From: Comamonas_F sp047606565
GTDB lineage: Bacteria > Pseudomonadota > Gammaproteobacteria > Burkholderiales > Burkholderiaceae_C
Length of the DNA: 40,101 nucleotides
Reading direction: 5' to 3'
Assembly: GCA_047606565.1 (NCBI GenBank)
Contig: JASGEH010000174.1
Span: 1-40,101 of the forward strand
Shown here: positions 1 to 11,393 of the stretch, one piece after another
Layout of the letters: every line of letters starts with the position of its first letter
How positions within the stretch are numbered: the stretch's first letter is position 1
Translations under genes and position numbers: made by a program
Notes under the pieces: generated by a model
What the model was told of the DNA's origin: nothing
The model's input: only the letters and a program-made list of their open reading frames with translations
Database searches by the model: none

Positions 1-1
1 A

Positions 2-499
2 TCGCGAAGTCCCGCGGCACCGCCCCCGGCGCTGCGCGGCCGCGGCCAGCCGCCCTCGCGCGCCGACGTGGCGCTGCGCCTGCTGCTGACCCATCCGCAG
101 GAATGGGAGGCCCTGTCGCACGAACTCCATGCCCTGCTGTGCGCCCTGCCGGGCGCGCACGGCGAGTTCTTCACCTGGCTCGACGGCCAGGTGCACGAGC
201 ACGGCATCCAGCCCTTCGCCGCCCTGCGCGAGGGCCTGCGCGGGCAGCCCTTCGAACCGCTGGTCGAACGCCTGGCCGCCGGGCCGGACCTGGCGGCGGC
301 CGGCGAGGAAGTACCCGCCGACGACGCCCTGGCCGAACTGCGCAACGTGCTGGATTACATGCTGGACGAGCGCCTCAAGGCCGAACAGACGGCCGTGCTG
401 GCCACGGTGGGCAGCGACCCCCGGGCGCTGGAGCGCTACAAGGCGCTGGAACGCAGGCGGCTCGAATTGCGGCATCGCCTGCGCCGCCAGCCGCCCTGA
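2..499 (+). CDS. dnaG: DNA primase DnaG, C-terminal fragment
   Basis: This is the 3' end of the primase that makes RNA primers at the replication fork. The frame is open from base 2 and stops at 497-499, so the start lies before the window. What is visible is a low-complexity Pro/Arg-rich linker followed by about 140 residues of helical, Leu/Ala/Glu-rich sequence that matches the DnaB-interacting C-terminal domain of bacterial primases in length and character. The zinc-binding and TOPRIM domains are outside the window. The identification rests on this helical domain plus its position directly upstream of rpoD, the conserved dnaG-rpoD arrangement of the macromolecular synthesis operon. Confidence 0.85.
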   Translation, partial: SRSPAAPPPALRGRGQPPSRADVALRLLLTHPQEWEALSHELHALLCALPGAHGEFFTWLDGQVHEHGIQPFAALREGLRGQPFEPLVERLAAGPDLAAAGEEVPADDALAELRNVLDYMLDERLKAEQTAVLATVGSDPRALERYKALERRRLELRHRLRRQPP

Positions 500-504
500 G
501 CGGC

Positions 505-532
505 TGGACCCTGCGCCAGGACGCGCTATAAT
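505..532 (+). promoter_or_regulatory. Sigma-70 promoter for rpoD
   Basis: A perfect TATAAT (-10, 527-532) is preceded after 16 bases by TGGACC (-35, 505-510, 4 of 6 matches to TTGACA). It sits just after the dnaG stop codon and points toward rpoD. Transcription would start near 539, giving an mRNA leader of roughly 300 nt before the rpoD start codon. Read from sequence only. Confidence 0.6.
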
Positions 533-840
533 GTAAGGCTTCGCAACCGGCAAGAGCGACAGCGGCACCTCCGGCCCGGCCCGGCGTCCAAACCAGGACG
601 CAGCATCCCAGCAGCAGGATCAGGGCCCCTTCCAGCACCCCTGGAAGGACCACCGCAAGGACCGCACACCAAATGTTCGCCCACCCATCTTGCCCCGCGG
701 ACGGTGCGCTGCACGGCTTCGTGCTTGCGCACGCGCTTTCCGACCCCAGTTGAATCGCTCCTGCATGCCCTGCGCCGGGCCAGTGCTTTCGGCGCCCGTG
801 TTCCGTTCGTTCGCCCGTTTTCTTGTTCCGAAGAGGTCTT
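533..840 (+). other. Long 5' leader of rpoD
   Basis: About 300 nt lie between the rpoD promoter and start codon without a recognisable gene. A 26-codon open frame (ATG at 673, TGA at 751-753) is present but has no clear Shine-Dalgarno sequence, so I do not call it a gene. No known riboswitch motif was recognised. The leader is GC-rich and could fold extensively. Confidence 0.4.
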
Positions 841-3201
<2,361 letters not shown>

Positions 3202-3243
3202 CCCACGCAAGCGGGGCCCATGCCTGGGCCTGCACGCGAACCC

Positions 3244-3275
3244 GCCCGGCCAGCCTCGCGCTCGCCGGGCTTTTT
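3244..3275 (+). terminator. Intrinsic terminator of rpoD
   Basis: GCCCGGC (3244-3250) pairs with GCCGGGC (3264-3270), with a possible inner AGC/GCT pairing, and is followed at once by TTTTT (3271-3275). It lies 43 bases after the rpoD stop codon in the right orientation. Confidence 0.8.
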
Positions 3276-3337
3276 CATGCTTGCTGGCCCCAGGCAGCCA
3301 TTGCCCGCCGCGCACCTACCCGCCTTCTGAAAAGCCG

Positions 3338-4234
3338 TCAGGCGCGCGGATTGAAGGCCAGCTCGCGCGCCAGCGTCTCGTAGAGCTCCCTGGCGCGCGG
3401 CGAGTCGGCCGCGGGCAGGACCACCTGCAGTTCCAGGAAATAGTCGCCCGGCACCTTGCCGGGCAAGCCGCGTCCCTTGAGGCGCAGCTTGCGCCCCGAG
3501 TCCGAGCCGGCGGGCACCTGGACGGCCAGTTCGCCAGCCAGCGTGCGCACTTCGATCTCGCCACCCAGGGCAGCTTCCCAGGGCGTCACGGGCACCTGCT
3601 GGATGACGTCGGCCCCGTCGACGCGATAGCGCGCATCGGGCGTGAAGCCGACTTCCAGCAACAAGTCACCCGCCGGCCCGCCGCCGCGGCCGGGCTGGCC
3701 GTAGCCGGCCAGGCGGATCTTCTGCCCGGCGCGGATTCCCTTGGGGATCGTCACCTCCAGCGTGCGCGGCCCTTCGCGACCGCCCGACAGGGTGATGCGC
3801 CGGCTCGCGCCCTGGTAGGCGTCGGCCAGGTCAATCTCGATGCGGGTCTCGACATCCTGGCCGGCGCGCGGCATGGGCCGCCGGGCCTGCGCGGCGCCGA
3901 AGGGATCGGACCGGCCTTGCCCGAACATGCTGGCGAAGAAGTCGCTGAACTGTTCGCCGGACATGCCCTGCGCACCGCCGCGCCCGCCCCAGCCCGGCTG
4001 GCCGCCCAAGCCATTCAGGCCGTCCGGCCCGAGCGCATCGTAGGCGGCGCGCTTTTGCGGATCGGACAACACGGTGTTGGCCTCGTTGATCTCGCTCATG
4101 CGCTGGGCCGCGTCCGCATCCTTGTTGCGGTCGGGGTGGTACTGGCGCGCCAGCTTGCGGTAAGCCTGCTTGATCGCGGCCTCGTCGGCGCCGCGCGCGA
4201 CGCCGAGTGTCTTGTAGTAATCCTTGTAATCCAT
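3338..4234 (-). CDS. cbpA: CbpA-type curved-DNA-binding J-domain protein
   Basis: Class II (type B) DnaJ-like co-chaperone that stimulates DnaK ATPase; E. coli CbpA also binds curved DNA. The N-terminal J domain spans residues 1-70 with the HPD motif at 33-35. A Gly-rich linker (GGQPGWGGRGG region) follows, then two beta-sandwich substrate-binding domains typical of DnaJ C-terminal regions. There is no CxxCxGxG zinc finger, which separates it from DnaJ itself. The 298-residue length fits the family. The ATG at 4234 is chosen because the J domain starts there and AGGAG lies 11 bases upstream; an in-frame ATG eight codons further upstream is possible. The modulator cbpM, often next to cbpA in enterobacteria, is absent. 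It is transcribed convergently to rpoD. Confidence 0.85.
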   Translation of the reverse strand: MDYKDYYKTLGVARGADEAAIKQAYRKLARQYHPDRNKDADAAQRMSEINEANTVLSDPQKRAAYDALGPDGLNGLGGQPGWGGRGGAQGMSGEQFSDFFASMFGQGRSDPFGAAQARRPMPRAGQDVETRIEIDLADAYQGASRRITLSGGREGPRTLEVTIPKGIRAGQKIRLAGYGQPGRGGGPAGDLLLEVGFTPDARYRVDGADVIQQVPVTPWEAALGGEIEVRTLAGELAVQVPAGSDSGRKLRLKGRGLPGKVPGDYFLELQVVLPAADSPRARELYETLARELAFNPRA

Positions 4235-4324
4235 GGATGCCTGAACTCCTGTCGCCATGGCGATGCACCATGGCCCCCGATCGTAAACACCTTCACAGGA
4301 AAGTTCAGGATGCCGCGCGCGCCG

Positions 4325-5848
4325 TCAGCCCTGGCGCGCGTCACCCGGCAGCGCACGCCATCGGGCGATACGACGATAGGCCATCGGCCCGAACACCACG
4401 GCCACGGCCAGCAGCCACAGCACGATACAGACCGGACTGGCCCACAGGATGGCGGCATGGCCGTCGGTGATGGACAGCGCGCGACGCAGGTTCTGCTCCA
4501 TCATGTCGCCCAGCACCACGCCCAGCACCATGGGCGCCATCGGCACGCCGAGCTTGCGCAGCAGGTAGCCGACGACGCCGATCACCACCACCGCCAGCAA
4601 GTCGAAGGTGGTGGCGCTGATGGCGTAGACGCCGATGAAGCTGATCGCCAGCACGCCCGGCACCAGCAGCCAGCCGGGGATCGCCAGCATGGCGGCGAAC
4701 ACGCGCACCATGGGCACGTTCATGATGAACAGCATCACGTTGGCGATGAACATCGAGGCGATCAACCCCCACACCAGCGCCGGCTGCTGCTCGAACAGCA
4801 CCGGCCCGGGCGTGATGTTGTAGAGCGTGAGCGCCCCCATCATCACGGCGGTAGTGCCCGAGCCCGGCACGCCCAGCGTCAGCATCGGAATGAAGGAGCC
4901 GGTGGCCGCGCTGTTGTTGGCGGCCTCGGGCGCGACCAGGCCGCGCATGTCACCACGGCCAAATTTCGCATCGGGGTCCTTGCCCTCGATCAGGCGCTTT
5001 TCGTTGGCGTAGGCCACGGCCGAGGCCACGCTGGCACCCGCGCCTGGCAACACGCCGATCACGAAGCCCAGCAGGCCGCCGCGCGCGGTGCTCCAGCCGG
5101 TGAAGCGCAGCTCGCGCAGGTTGAACAGCTTGCGCTGGCTGGGCGGTACTTCCACGCTCTGGCCCGAGAGTTTGTTTTCCAGCATCTGCAGCATCTCGGC
5201 GACGGCGAACAGGCCGATGACGACGACCACGAAGTCCAGCCCATCGGCCAGGTGCGGCAGATCGAAGGTGTAGCGGTAGACGCCGGAGTTGGCATCCACC
5301 CCCACCGTGGCGATAGCCAGGCCGATGGCCGCCGCCAGCACGCCCTTGACGGGTTGAGCGCCCAGCAGGCTGGTGAGCGCGCAGAAGGCGAACACCATCA
5401 GCACGAAGTACTCGGCCGGGCCGAAGGCCAGCGCCCAGCCCGCCAACAACGGCGCGAAGGCGGCGATGCCAACGATGGCGATCAGCGAGCCGATGAACGA
5501 CGACCAGGCCGACAGCGACAAGGCCACGCTGGCCAGCCCCTGGCGCGCCAGCGGGTAGCCGTCGAGCGTGGTCATCACAGAGGCGGCCTCGCCCGGCACG
5601 TTGATCAGGATCGAGGTGATGCGCCCGCCATACTCGGCGCCCACGTAGACCGCCGCTAGCAGGATCAGCGCCGTGTCCGGCGGCAAGCCCATGGCGAAGG
5701 CGATCGGCACCAGCATGGCCACGCCGTTGATCGGCCCCAGCCCCGGTAGCACGCCGACGATGGTGCCAAAGAAAGAACCGATCAGCGCCACCAGCAGATT
5801 GGTGGCCGAGAAGGCCACGCCGAAGCCAAGCGTCAGGTTGTCGAGCAT
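4325..5848 (-). CDS. tctA: Tripartite tricarboxylate transporter large permease TctA
   Basis: Large membrane subunit of a TctCBA secondary transporter that works with a periplasmic binding protein to import citrate or similar carboxylates. The 507 residues form about 12 membrane segments. Two family-typical glycine-rich loops, GVLPGLGPINGVAML near the N-terminus and GVLPGAGASVASAVAY in the second half, reflect the internal repeat of the family. The ATG at 5848 starts 2 bases after the tctB stop codon, indicating translational coupling. A longer in-frame extension through tctB is open but is not the gene. The actual substrate of this copy cannot be inferred. Confidence 0.95.
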   Translation of the reverse strand: MLDNLTLGFGVAFSATNLLVALIGSFFGTIVGVLPGLGPINGVAMLVPIAFAMGLPPDTALILLAAVYVGAEYGGRITSILINVPGEAASVMTTLDGYPLARQGLASVALSLSAWSSFIGSLIAIVGIAAFAPLLAGWALAFGPAEYFVLMVFAFCALTSLLGAQPVKGVLAAAIGLAIATVGVDANSGVYRYTFDLPHLADGLDFVVVVIGLFAVAEMLQMLENKLSGQSVEVPPSQRKLFNLRELRFTGWSTARGGLLGFVIGVLPGAGASVASAVAYANEKRLIEGKDPDAKFGRGDMRGLVAPEAANNSAATGSFIPMLTLGVPGSGTTAVMMGALTLYNITPGPVLFEQQPALVWGLIASMFIANVMLFIMNVPMVRVFAAMLAIPGWLLVPGVLAISFIGVYAISATTFDLLAVVVIGVVGYLLRKLGVPMAPMVLGVVLGDMMEQNLRRALSITDGHAAILWASPVCIVLWLLAVAVVFGPMAYRRIARWRALPGDARQG

Positions 5849-5850
5849 GT

Positions 5851-6294
5851 TCACAGCCAACCCTCCAGCAGGCCCAGCGGCAGGACCACGTCGAGCACGC
5901 GGTCGAACAGGTAGAAGAAGAACACCCCCATCAGCACGCCCCCCAGCAGGCAGCGGCCCCAGCGGCCGCCGAACAGCCGGCCGACGAAGGTGGCGGCCAG
6001 CGCCGTGGCGATGATGAAGCCCGCCCACTGGAACAGCCAGGCGTAGGCGGCCACCAGCACCACCATCAGCACGATGCGACTGTTGGCGCCCGGCGGATTG
6101 GGTTGGGCGGGGTTGCCGCCCTTGAACACCAGGCGCAGCCCGCACAGGCCGATGACGCCGGCCAGCAGCATGGGAAAGGCGCGCGGGCCCACGGGTTCAT
6201 AGGCGAACGGGGCTTCGAGACCATGGCCGAACCAGGCCAGGAAGGCCGACAGCAGCAGCGCCGCCAGGCCCAGTATCCGGTCGTTGAGGATCAT
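5851..6294 (-). CDS. tctB: Tripartite tricarboxylate transporter small permease TctB
   Basis: Small membrane subunit of the Tct transporter, 147 residues with four hydrophobic segments, typical of TctB proteins. These are poorly conserved in sequence, so the call depends partly on position between tctC and tctA. It starts at ATG 6294 and ends 2 bases before tctA. The gap to tctC is 37 bases, so tctC-tctB-tctA form one operon. Confidence 0.9.
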   Translation of the reverse strand: MILNDRILGLAALLLSAFLAWFGHGLEAPFAYEPVGPRAFPMLLAGVIGLCGLRLVFKGGNPAQPNPPGANSRIVLMVVLVAAYAWLFQWAGFIIATALAATFVGRLFGGRWGRCLLGGVLMGVFFFYLFDRVLDVVLPLGLLEGWL

Positions 6295-6331
6295 GGAGAA
6301 CTCCCAGGGAAGAATGCCGGCGTGGCGGGGC

Positions 6332-7345
6332 CTACTTGATCAACTCGAAGGACTTGGCCAGCTCGGCATAGTCGCGGGTGCGCGCCTTCACGTAGGCGTC
6401 GAGTTCCGCGCCCGTCTTGTTGAAGGGAAACAGCCCCTGCTGCGCCTGCAGCCGGGCGAACTCGGGTGTGGCCAGGGTCTTTTCGAAAGCCTGCTTCCAC
6501 CAGGCGTAGTCGGCGTCCGAGACCTTGGGGCCGACGTAAAAGCCCCGGATGATCGGCCACTCGATCTGGAAGCCCTGTTCGGCGGCGGTGGGCACATGCG
6601 CCAGCTTGCCCGGCAGGCGTGCGCTGTGATAGACCGCCAGCACGCGGATCGGCGCGCCGCCGTCGATCAGGGTGACGGCCTCGGCGGCATCGCCCATGTA
6701 GGCCTGGATGTGGCCGCCGCGCAGCGCGGTGACGGCCTCGCCACCGCCCTCGAAGGCGACGAAGCGCATCTTGCGGTAGTCCACGCCGGCGGCCTTGGCG
6801 GTCAGCGCGGCCTTCATCCAGTCCTGGCTGCCGATGGAGCCGCCCGCACCCAGCACGATCCGGGAGGGGTCGCTGCGGAAGGCCTCCATCAGGCTTTTGA
6901 GATCCTTGTGGGGCGAATCGTCGCGCACCATCGCCACGCCATAGTCGGCGCCCACGGCGGCCAGCCAGCGCACGTCGTCCACGGTGTACTTGCCGAACTT
7001 GCCTTGCGCCAGGTTCAGCAGCGAGCCGCCGGAAAACGCCACCACCGCGCCGCCATCGGCCGGGCGCTGGGCGATGATGCTGTTGTAGGCCACGGCCCCC
7101 ACGCCGCCCGGCATGTAGACGATGCGCATGGGCTTGCTCAGCGCCTTAGCCTCGCGCAAGGCGCTTTGAGCCAGCCGGCACGTCAGGTCGAAGCCGCCAC
7201 CGGGCTGGGCCGGCGCGATGCATTCGGGCCGGTTCGGCTCGGCCTGGGCGTGGGTGGTGGCCAAGCCAGCGGCGGCCAGGACAGCCGAGGCCGCAAGGCC
7301 GGAGGCGATGCGAGATGCGGTGCGGGAAAAACGGGTGCTGCGCAT
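6332..7345 (-). CDS. tctC: Tricarboxylate-binding periplasmic protein TctC (Bug family)
   Basis: Periplasmic solute-binding protein that hands carboxylates to TctBA. The first 35 or so residues form a signal peptide (Arg-rich start, then an Ala/Leu-rich hydrophobic core, cleavage near AQA). The mature part has the Bug-family PGGGFDLTCR ligand loop and the VYMPGGVGAVAYN segment. It has 337 residues, usual for the family. The ATG at 7345 is preceded by GGAG about 10 bases upstream; a longer in-frame extension lacks these signals. Bug proteins are very numerous in Burkholderiales, and ligand specificity cannot be predicted from sequence. The linked tctDE system probably controls this operon. Confidence 0.93.
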   Translation of the reverse strand: MRSTRFSRTASRIASGLAASAVLAAAGLATTHAQAEPNRPECIAPAQPGGGFDLTCRLAQSALREAKALSKPMRIVYMPGGVGAVAYNSIIAQRPADGGAVVAFSGGSLLNLAQGKFGKYTVDDVRWLAAVGADYGVAMVRDDSPHKDLKSLMEAFRSDPSRIVLGAGGSIGSQDWMKAALTAKAAGVDYRKMRFVAFEGGGEAVTALRGGHIQAYMGDAAEAVTLIDGGAPIRVLAVYHSARLPGKLAHVPTAAEQGFQIEWPIIRGFYVGPKVSDADYAWWKQAFEKTLATPEFARLQAQQGLFPFNKTGAELDAYVKARTRDYAELAKSFELIK

Positions 7346-7453
7346 GGGTCTTGTCTCCGGGAAAAGTCGTTGGAATCGGCCGCATGGATCGCCGCCGGCC
7401 GGCACCGGGCACGCCCGCTGCGCGCGGGCTGCCAATTGCCAGTTGCGCGTAGC

Positions 7454-7472
7454 GTAAGAAACGCAGGCTTAC
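7454..7472. promoter_or_regulatory. Inverted repeat upstream of tctC, candidate TctD site
   Basis: GTAAG (7454-7458) and CTTAC (7468-7472) form a perfect 5-bp inverted repeat with a 9-base centre, about 110 bases upstream of the tctC start codon and just beyond the tctE stop. Position suggests an operator for the adjacent response regulator. This is inference only. Confidence 0.3.
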
Positions 7473-7492
7473 ACCCAGCTTTCAATCCAGGG

Positions 7493-8935
7493 TTATTCCC
7501 AGTCGGCCGGCAGCACCAGCGTGGCCTGCAGGCCGGCGGGTGCGCCCTGCGGCCGGTTGCGCAGACGCCAGGTCGCGTCATGGAGATCGGCAATGGTCTG
7601 GACGATCGCCAGCCCCAACCCGGCGCCAGGCTGGCGCTTGCCGGCCACGCCCCGGCGAAAGCGGTTGCCCGCGCGCGCCAGATCGCCTTCGCTCATGCCA
7701 CCTCCCGTATCCTCGACCTGCAGGCAGAAGCAGCTGCCGTCGGCGCGCACCTCCACGGTCACCTGGCCGCCAGCCGGCGTGTAACGGATGGCGTTGTCCA
7801 CCAGATTGCTCAGCGCCTCGCGCAGCAACCACTCCACTCCGCGCACTCGGGCGCCAGCGGGCAACGTCGGAAACTCCAGTCCCAAGTCGACCTGCCGGGC
7901 CCGTGCCAACGGCCACAGCGTGCGCGCGACATCTCCGGCCAGGGCCTGGAGATCGACGGCGGCAAAGGCCAGCCCACCGTCGGCCAGCGAGGCGTCGCGG
8001 GCTCGCGCCAGCGCCAGCATCTGCTGCGTCAGGCGCTCGGCCCGCGTGAGGCCGTCCTGCATGGCGCTCAGGGCCGTGCGCACCTCGTGCGGGTCGGGCT
8101 CGCGCAGCGCATAGCTGATCTGCGTGCGCAACACCGCCAGCGGCGTGCGCAACTGGTGCGAGGCATCGTCGAGGAACTGGCGCTGGGTGCGCGCCATGTC
8201 GGCCGAGCGCGCCATCAGCCGGTTGACCGACTGCACCAGCGGCCGGACCTCCGAAGGCAGGCCCTGCGCGTCGATGGGCGCGAGGTCGTCGGGGGCGCGT
8301 CCATCGAGCTGCTCGCGCAGGCGCAGCAGCGGCTTGAGCGCCATGACCACGCCAGCCACCAGCAGCACCACGCTGATGGCGACCAGCAGCACGTCACGCT
8401 CGATCGAGCGCCCGAGCATGGTCTCCTCGAAGGCCTCGCGCTCCCTCAGGCCCTCGGCCACCTGGACGATGAGGTGGCTGCCAGGACGGCCGGCGATGGG
8501 CGGGTCAGCCGGCCGCAGCAGCGTGGCCACGCGCACCGGCTCGTCAAGGTAAAGGGCGTTGTAGAACTGCGGCACGCCCGCCTCCAGCGGCCGTGGCGGC
8601 ATGGGCAACGCCGGGCTGCCGATTTCCGCCAGGCCATCCTCGGTCGCCACGCGGAAGTACACGCGACCATCGACCGTCAGCTCGAAGAATTCCAGCAGCA
8701 GGTAGGGTTGCTCCACGGCCAGGCCACCGCTGGCGGTCGAGGTGTTGTAGTCGATCGCCCGCAGCGCGCCGGCCAGCGCGCGGTCGTGCGCCGCATCGAC
8801 CTGGGTGCGCAGGTAATGGGTCGACCACAGCAGGCTGCCGCCCATGGTCAGCAACAGCCCGGGCACCAGCCACAGCAGCAGCGCGCCCTTGAGGCTGCGC
8901 GGCCAGCGCGGGCGCGGCCAGGGCAGCGGCTTCAT
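7493..8935 (-). CDS. tctE: Sensor histidine kinase TctE
   Basis: Membrane histidine kinase expected to sense extracellular carboxylates and phosphorylate TctD. Order of parts: a first membrane segment at about residues 15-40, a periplasmic sensor domain of about 130 residues, a second membrane segment near 180-200, a HAMP-like linker, a dimerisation/phosphoacceptor domain with His260 in DASHQLRTPL, and a C-terminal ATPase domain with an N box (LVDNAIRYT) and G boxes (DTGGGM, GAGLGLAI). It has 480 residues. The start overlaps the tctD stop by 4 bases, so the pair is co-translated. Confidence 0.92.
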   Translation of the reverse strand: MKPLPWPRPRWPRSLKGALLLWLVPGLLLTMGGSLLWSTHYLRTQVDAAHDRALAGALRAIDYNTSTASGGLAVEQPYLLLEFFELTVDGRVYFRVATEDGLAEIGSPALPMPPRPLEAGVPQFYNALYLDEPVRVATLLRPADPPIAGRPGSHLIVQVAEGLREREAFEETMLGRSIERDVLLVAISVVLLVAGVVMALKPLLRLREQLDGRAPDDLAPIDAQGLPSEVRPLVQSVNRLMARSADMARTQRQFLDDASHQLRTPLAVLRTQISYALREPDPHEVRTALSAMQDGLTRAERLTQQMLALARARDASLADGGLAFAAVDLQALAGDVARTLWPLARARQVDLGLEFPTLPAGARVRGVEWLLREALSNLVDNAIRYTPAGGQVTVEVRADGSCFCLQVEDTGGGMSEGDLARAGNRFRRGVAGKRQPGAGLGLAIVQTIADLHDATWRLRNRPQGAPAGLQATLVLPADWE

Positions 8936-9633
8936 GGCAGCACCGGGTCGGCGGCTTCGGGCTCCAGGCTGTAGCCCAGGCCGCGCAGCGTCACGATCTG
9001 CGCGCCGCTGCCCGCCAGTTTCTTGCGCAGGCGGTGCACCAGCACCTCGACCGCTTCCAGACTGGCCTCGCTGTCGCCCAGGAACACGCGCTCGAGGATC
9101 TGCGGCTTTCCGACCGGTTCACCGCTGCGCTGGATCAAGGCGCGCAGCACGGCGTGTTCGCGCGGCGACAGGTCCAGCGCCTCGCCACGCACCGAAAAGC
9201 GCTGCGCGGCGATGTCGTACCGCAGCGGCCCGCACGACAGGCGGGGATGCTCGCGGCCCCGGCTGCGCCGCACCAGCGCCTGCAGCCGGGCCTCCAGTTC
9301 CTCGACCATGAAGGGCTTGGGCAGGAAGTCGTCGGCGCCGTCGCGCAACAGGCCGACCCGCTCGCCCAGCGAGTCGCGCGCAGTCAGCACCAGCACCGGC
9401 GTGCGATCGTCGCGCGCGCGCATGCGGGCCAGCACCGTGTGGCCATCGATACCCGGCAGCCCCAGGTCGAGCACCACGGCATCAAAGGCTTCGCCACCCA
9501 GGCGCGCGTCGGCCAGCAGGCCGTCATCGGCCCACTCCACCGCCATGCCCGACTGGCGCGCCAGCGTGCGCGCCAGCCAATGCGCCAGGTCGGGCTCGTC
9601 TTCCACCAGAAGAATCCGCACGCGCTCCTCCAT
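8932..9633 (-). CDS. tctD: Response regulator TctD (OmpR family)
   Basis: DNA-binding response regulator paired with TctE. The N-terminal receiver domain has the acidic pair in VEDEP, phosphoacceptor Asp56 in VVLDLGLPG, and the conserved Lys in PKPF. The C-terminal winged-helix domain (about residues 125-225) has the LSPREHAVL and EVLVHRLRKKL segments of the OmpR/PhoB class. It has 233 residues. It precedes tctE with a 4-base overlap. By analogy with TctD and BctD it should activate the nearby tctCBA operon. Confidence 0.92.
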   Translation of the reverse strand: MEERVRILLVEDEPDLAHWLARTLARQSGMAVEWADDGLLADARLGGEAFDAVVLDLGLPGIDGHTVLARMRARDDRTPVLVLTARDSLGERVGLLRDGADDFLPKPFMVEELEARLQALVRRSRGREHPRLSCGPLRYDIAAQRFSVRGEALDLSPREHAVLRALIQRSGEPVGKPQILERVFLGDSEASLEAVEVLVHRLRKKLAGSGAQIVTLRGLGYSLEPEAADPVLP

Positions 9634-9688
9634 CGTTCTGATCTGAACGGCGGATTATCGCGACGGCAGCGCCAGCGCGCGGCCGGGG

Positions 9689-11215
9689 TCAACCCTGCGA
9701 ACCGGATTCGCGCAACTGCCGCACCAGCGCCGCGCTGCGCGCGTCGAGCCCCTGCAGTGCCACCTCCAGGCCATGGTGACGCAACCGCGTGACGACCTTG
9801 TCGAGCGCCGCCACCGCCGTGATGTCCCAGAAGGTGGCCTGGGCGACGTCAATGCGCACCTGACGGCCGGGCACGTCGCGTGGGTCGAAGCTGTCGATGA
9901 AGGCCTGGGCCGAGGCGAAGAAAACCTGGCCGGACACGCGGTAGATGCGAGTGCCATCCTGCGGCGCGTCCTCGACGCGCACCTGCATCAGCCGCGCGAC
10001 CTTGAAGGTGAAGAACACGCCGCTGAGCATCACCCCCACGGCCACGCCGGCGGCCAAGTTGTGCGTGGCCAGCGTCACCGCCACGGTCGCCAGCATGACG
10101 GCGCTGGAGGTCTTGGGGTGGCCCGCCAGCTTGCGCAGCGAGGACCAGTCGAAGGTCGAGACCGACACCATCACCATGATCGCCACCAGCGCCACCACCG
10201 GAATCACCGCCACCCAGGGCTTGAGCACGACCATCAGCACCAGCAGGAACAGGCCCGCGAACAGGGTCGACAAGCGCCCTCGCCCGCCGTACTTCACGTT
10301 GCCGACGGTCTGGCCGATCATGCCGCAGCCGGCGATGCCGCCGAACAGGCTGGCCGCCACGTTGGCCGCGCCCAGGCCGGCGCTTTCGCGGTTCTTGCTG
10401 CTGGGCGTGTCGGTCAACTCGTCGACCACGCTGGCCGTCATCAGCGATTCGAGCAGGCCGACCATGGCGATGGCCAGCGCCGGCCAGGCGATGATCTCCA
10501 GCGTCCGCAGCGTGAGCGGCACGGCCGGCCAGGCGAAGGCGGGCAAGGCTTCGGGCAGGCGCCCCAGGTCGGCCACGGTCTTGAGCGGCAAATCGAGCTG
10601 GACCGCCGCCAGCGTCAGCACCACGATGCACACCAGCGGCGAGGGAATCGCGCCCAGCACGGGAATGCGCAGCCGGGGCAGGCCGTAGATGATGAGCAGG
10701 CCCAGCCCCAGCATGGCCCAGGTGGCGGCGTTGCTGCCGAGGATTTGCGGCAGTTGCGCCGAGAAGATCAGGATCGCCAGCGCGTTGACGAAGCCGGTGC
10801 CCACCGAGCTGCTGACGAAGCGCATCAGCACGCCCAGCCGCAGCAGCCCGAAGGCAATCTGCAACAGCCCCGCGAGCAGCCCAGCGGCCAGCAGGTAGGG
10901 CAGCCCGTGGGCGGCCACCAGCGGTGCGGCAACCAGGGCCACCGAGCCGGCCGCCGCCGTGACCATGGCGGGCCGCCCGCCAGTGAAGGCGATCACCAGG
11001 CCCAGCACGAAGGAGGCGAACAGCCCGACCTGCGGGTCGATGCCGGCCACGAAGGCGAAGGCGATGACCTCGGGGATCAGTGCAAAGGTGGCGACGGCGC
11101 CGGCCATGGCCTCGCGGTGCGGCGCGATGCGCCACTGCGCCCATTCGCGCGCAAGAAACTTCATCATGGAGTGTGGGGAGCGCGCCCCGCTCACGCGGAC
11201 GGCGCCTATCGACAT
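9689..11215 (-). CDS. SulP-family inorganic anion transporter with STAS domain
   Basis: Inner-membrane transporter of the SulP/SLC26 family, whose bacterial members move sulfate, bicarbonate or dicarboxylates. About 12 membrane segments occupy residues 20-390, with the typical early motif AGIDPQVGLFASF. A cytoplasmic STAS domain follows to the C-terminus (DVAQATFWDITAVAALDKVV region). At 508 residues it is a short-form SulP. The ATG at 11215 has AGG about 8-10 bases upstream; two consecutive ATGs at 11167 and 11164 directly before the conserved part are alternatives. No carbonic anhydrase or sulfur gene is adjacent, so the substrate is open. Confidence 0.88.
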   Translation of the reverse strand: MSIGAVRVSGARSPHSMMKFLAREWAQWRIAPHREAMAGAVATFALIPEVIAFAFVAGIDPQVGLFASFVLGLVIAFTGGRPAMVTAAAGSVALVAAPLVAAHGLPYLLAAGLLAGLLQIAFGLLRLGVLMRFVSSSVGTGFVNALAILIFSAQLPQILGSNAATWAMLGLGLLIIYGLPRLRIPVLGAIPSPLVCIVVLTLAAVQLDLPLKTVADLGRLPEALPAFAWPAVPLTLRTLEIIAWPALAIAMVGLLESLMTASVVDELTDTPSSKNRESAGLGAANVAASLFGGIAGCGMIGQTVGNVKYGGRGRLSTLFAGLFLLVLMVVLKPWVAVIPVVALVAIMVMVSVSTFDWSSLRKLAGHPKTSSAVMLATVAVTLATHNLAAGVAVGVMLSGVFFTFKVARLMQVRVEDAPQDGTRIYRVSGQVFFASAQAFIDSFDPRDVPGRQVRIDVAQATFWDITAVAALDKVVTRLRHHGLEVALQGLDARSAALVRQLRESGSQG

Positions 11216-11393
11216 CAAAAGCCTCGCACCTTAATCGAATTCAGCGCGACGGCCACGCAATTTCACGCCACCTGCAAGTCGTCGTCCCAGCCATCGAACG
11301 GCTCGATACAGATCGCGCCGACAGTTCGCCGGTAGGACGCCGTGCCGAAAAACCGCGCCAGATGGCAGTTTCCAGAGGCGCGCGGCGCGGCCG

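Noticed and set aside
673..753. 26-codon open frame in the rpoD leader as a leader-peptide gene
   Set aside because: No ribosome-binding sequence and no family recognition; kept only as part of the leader observation.
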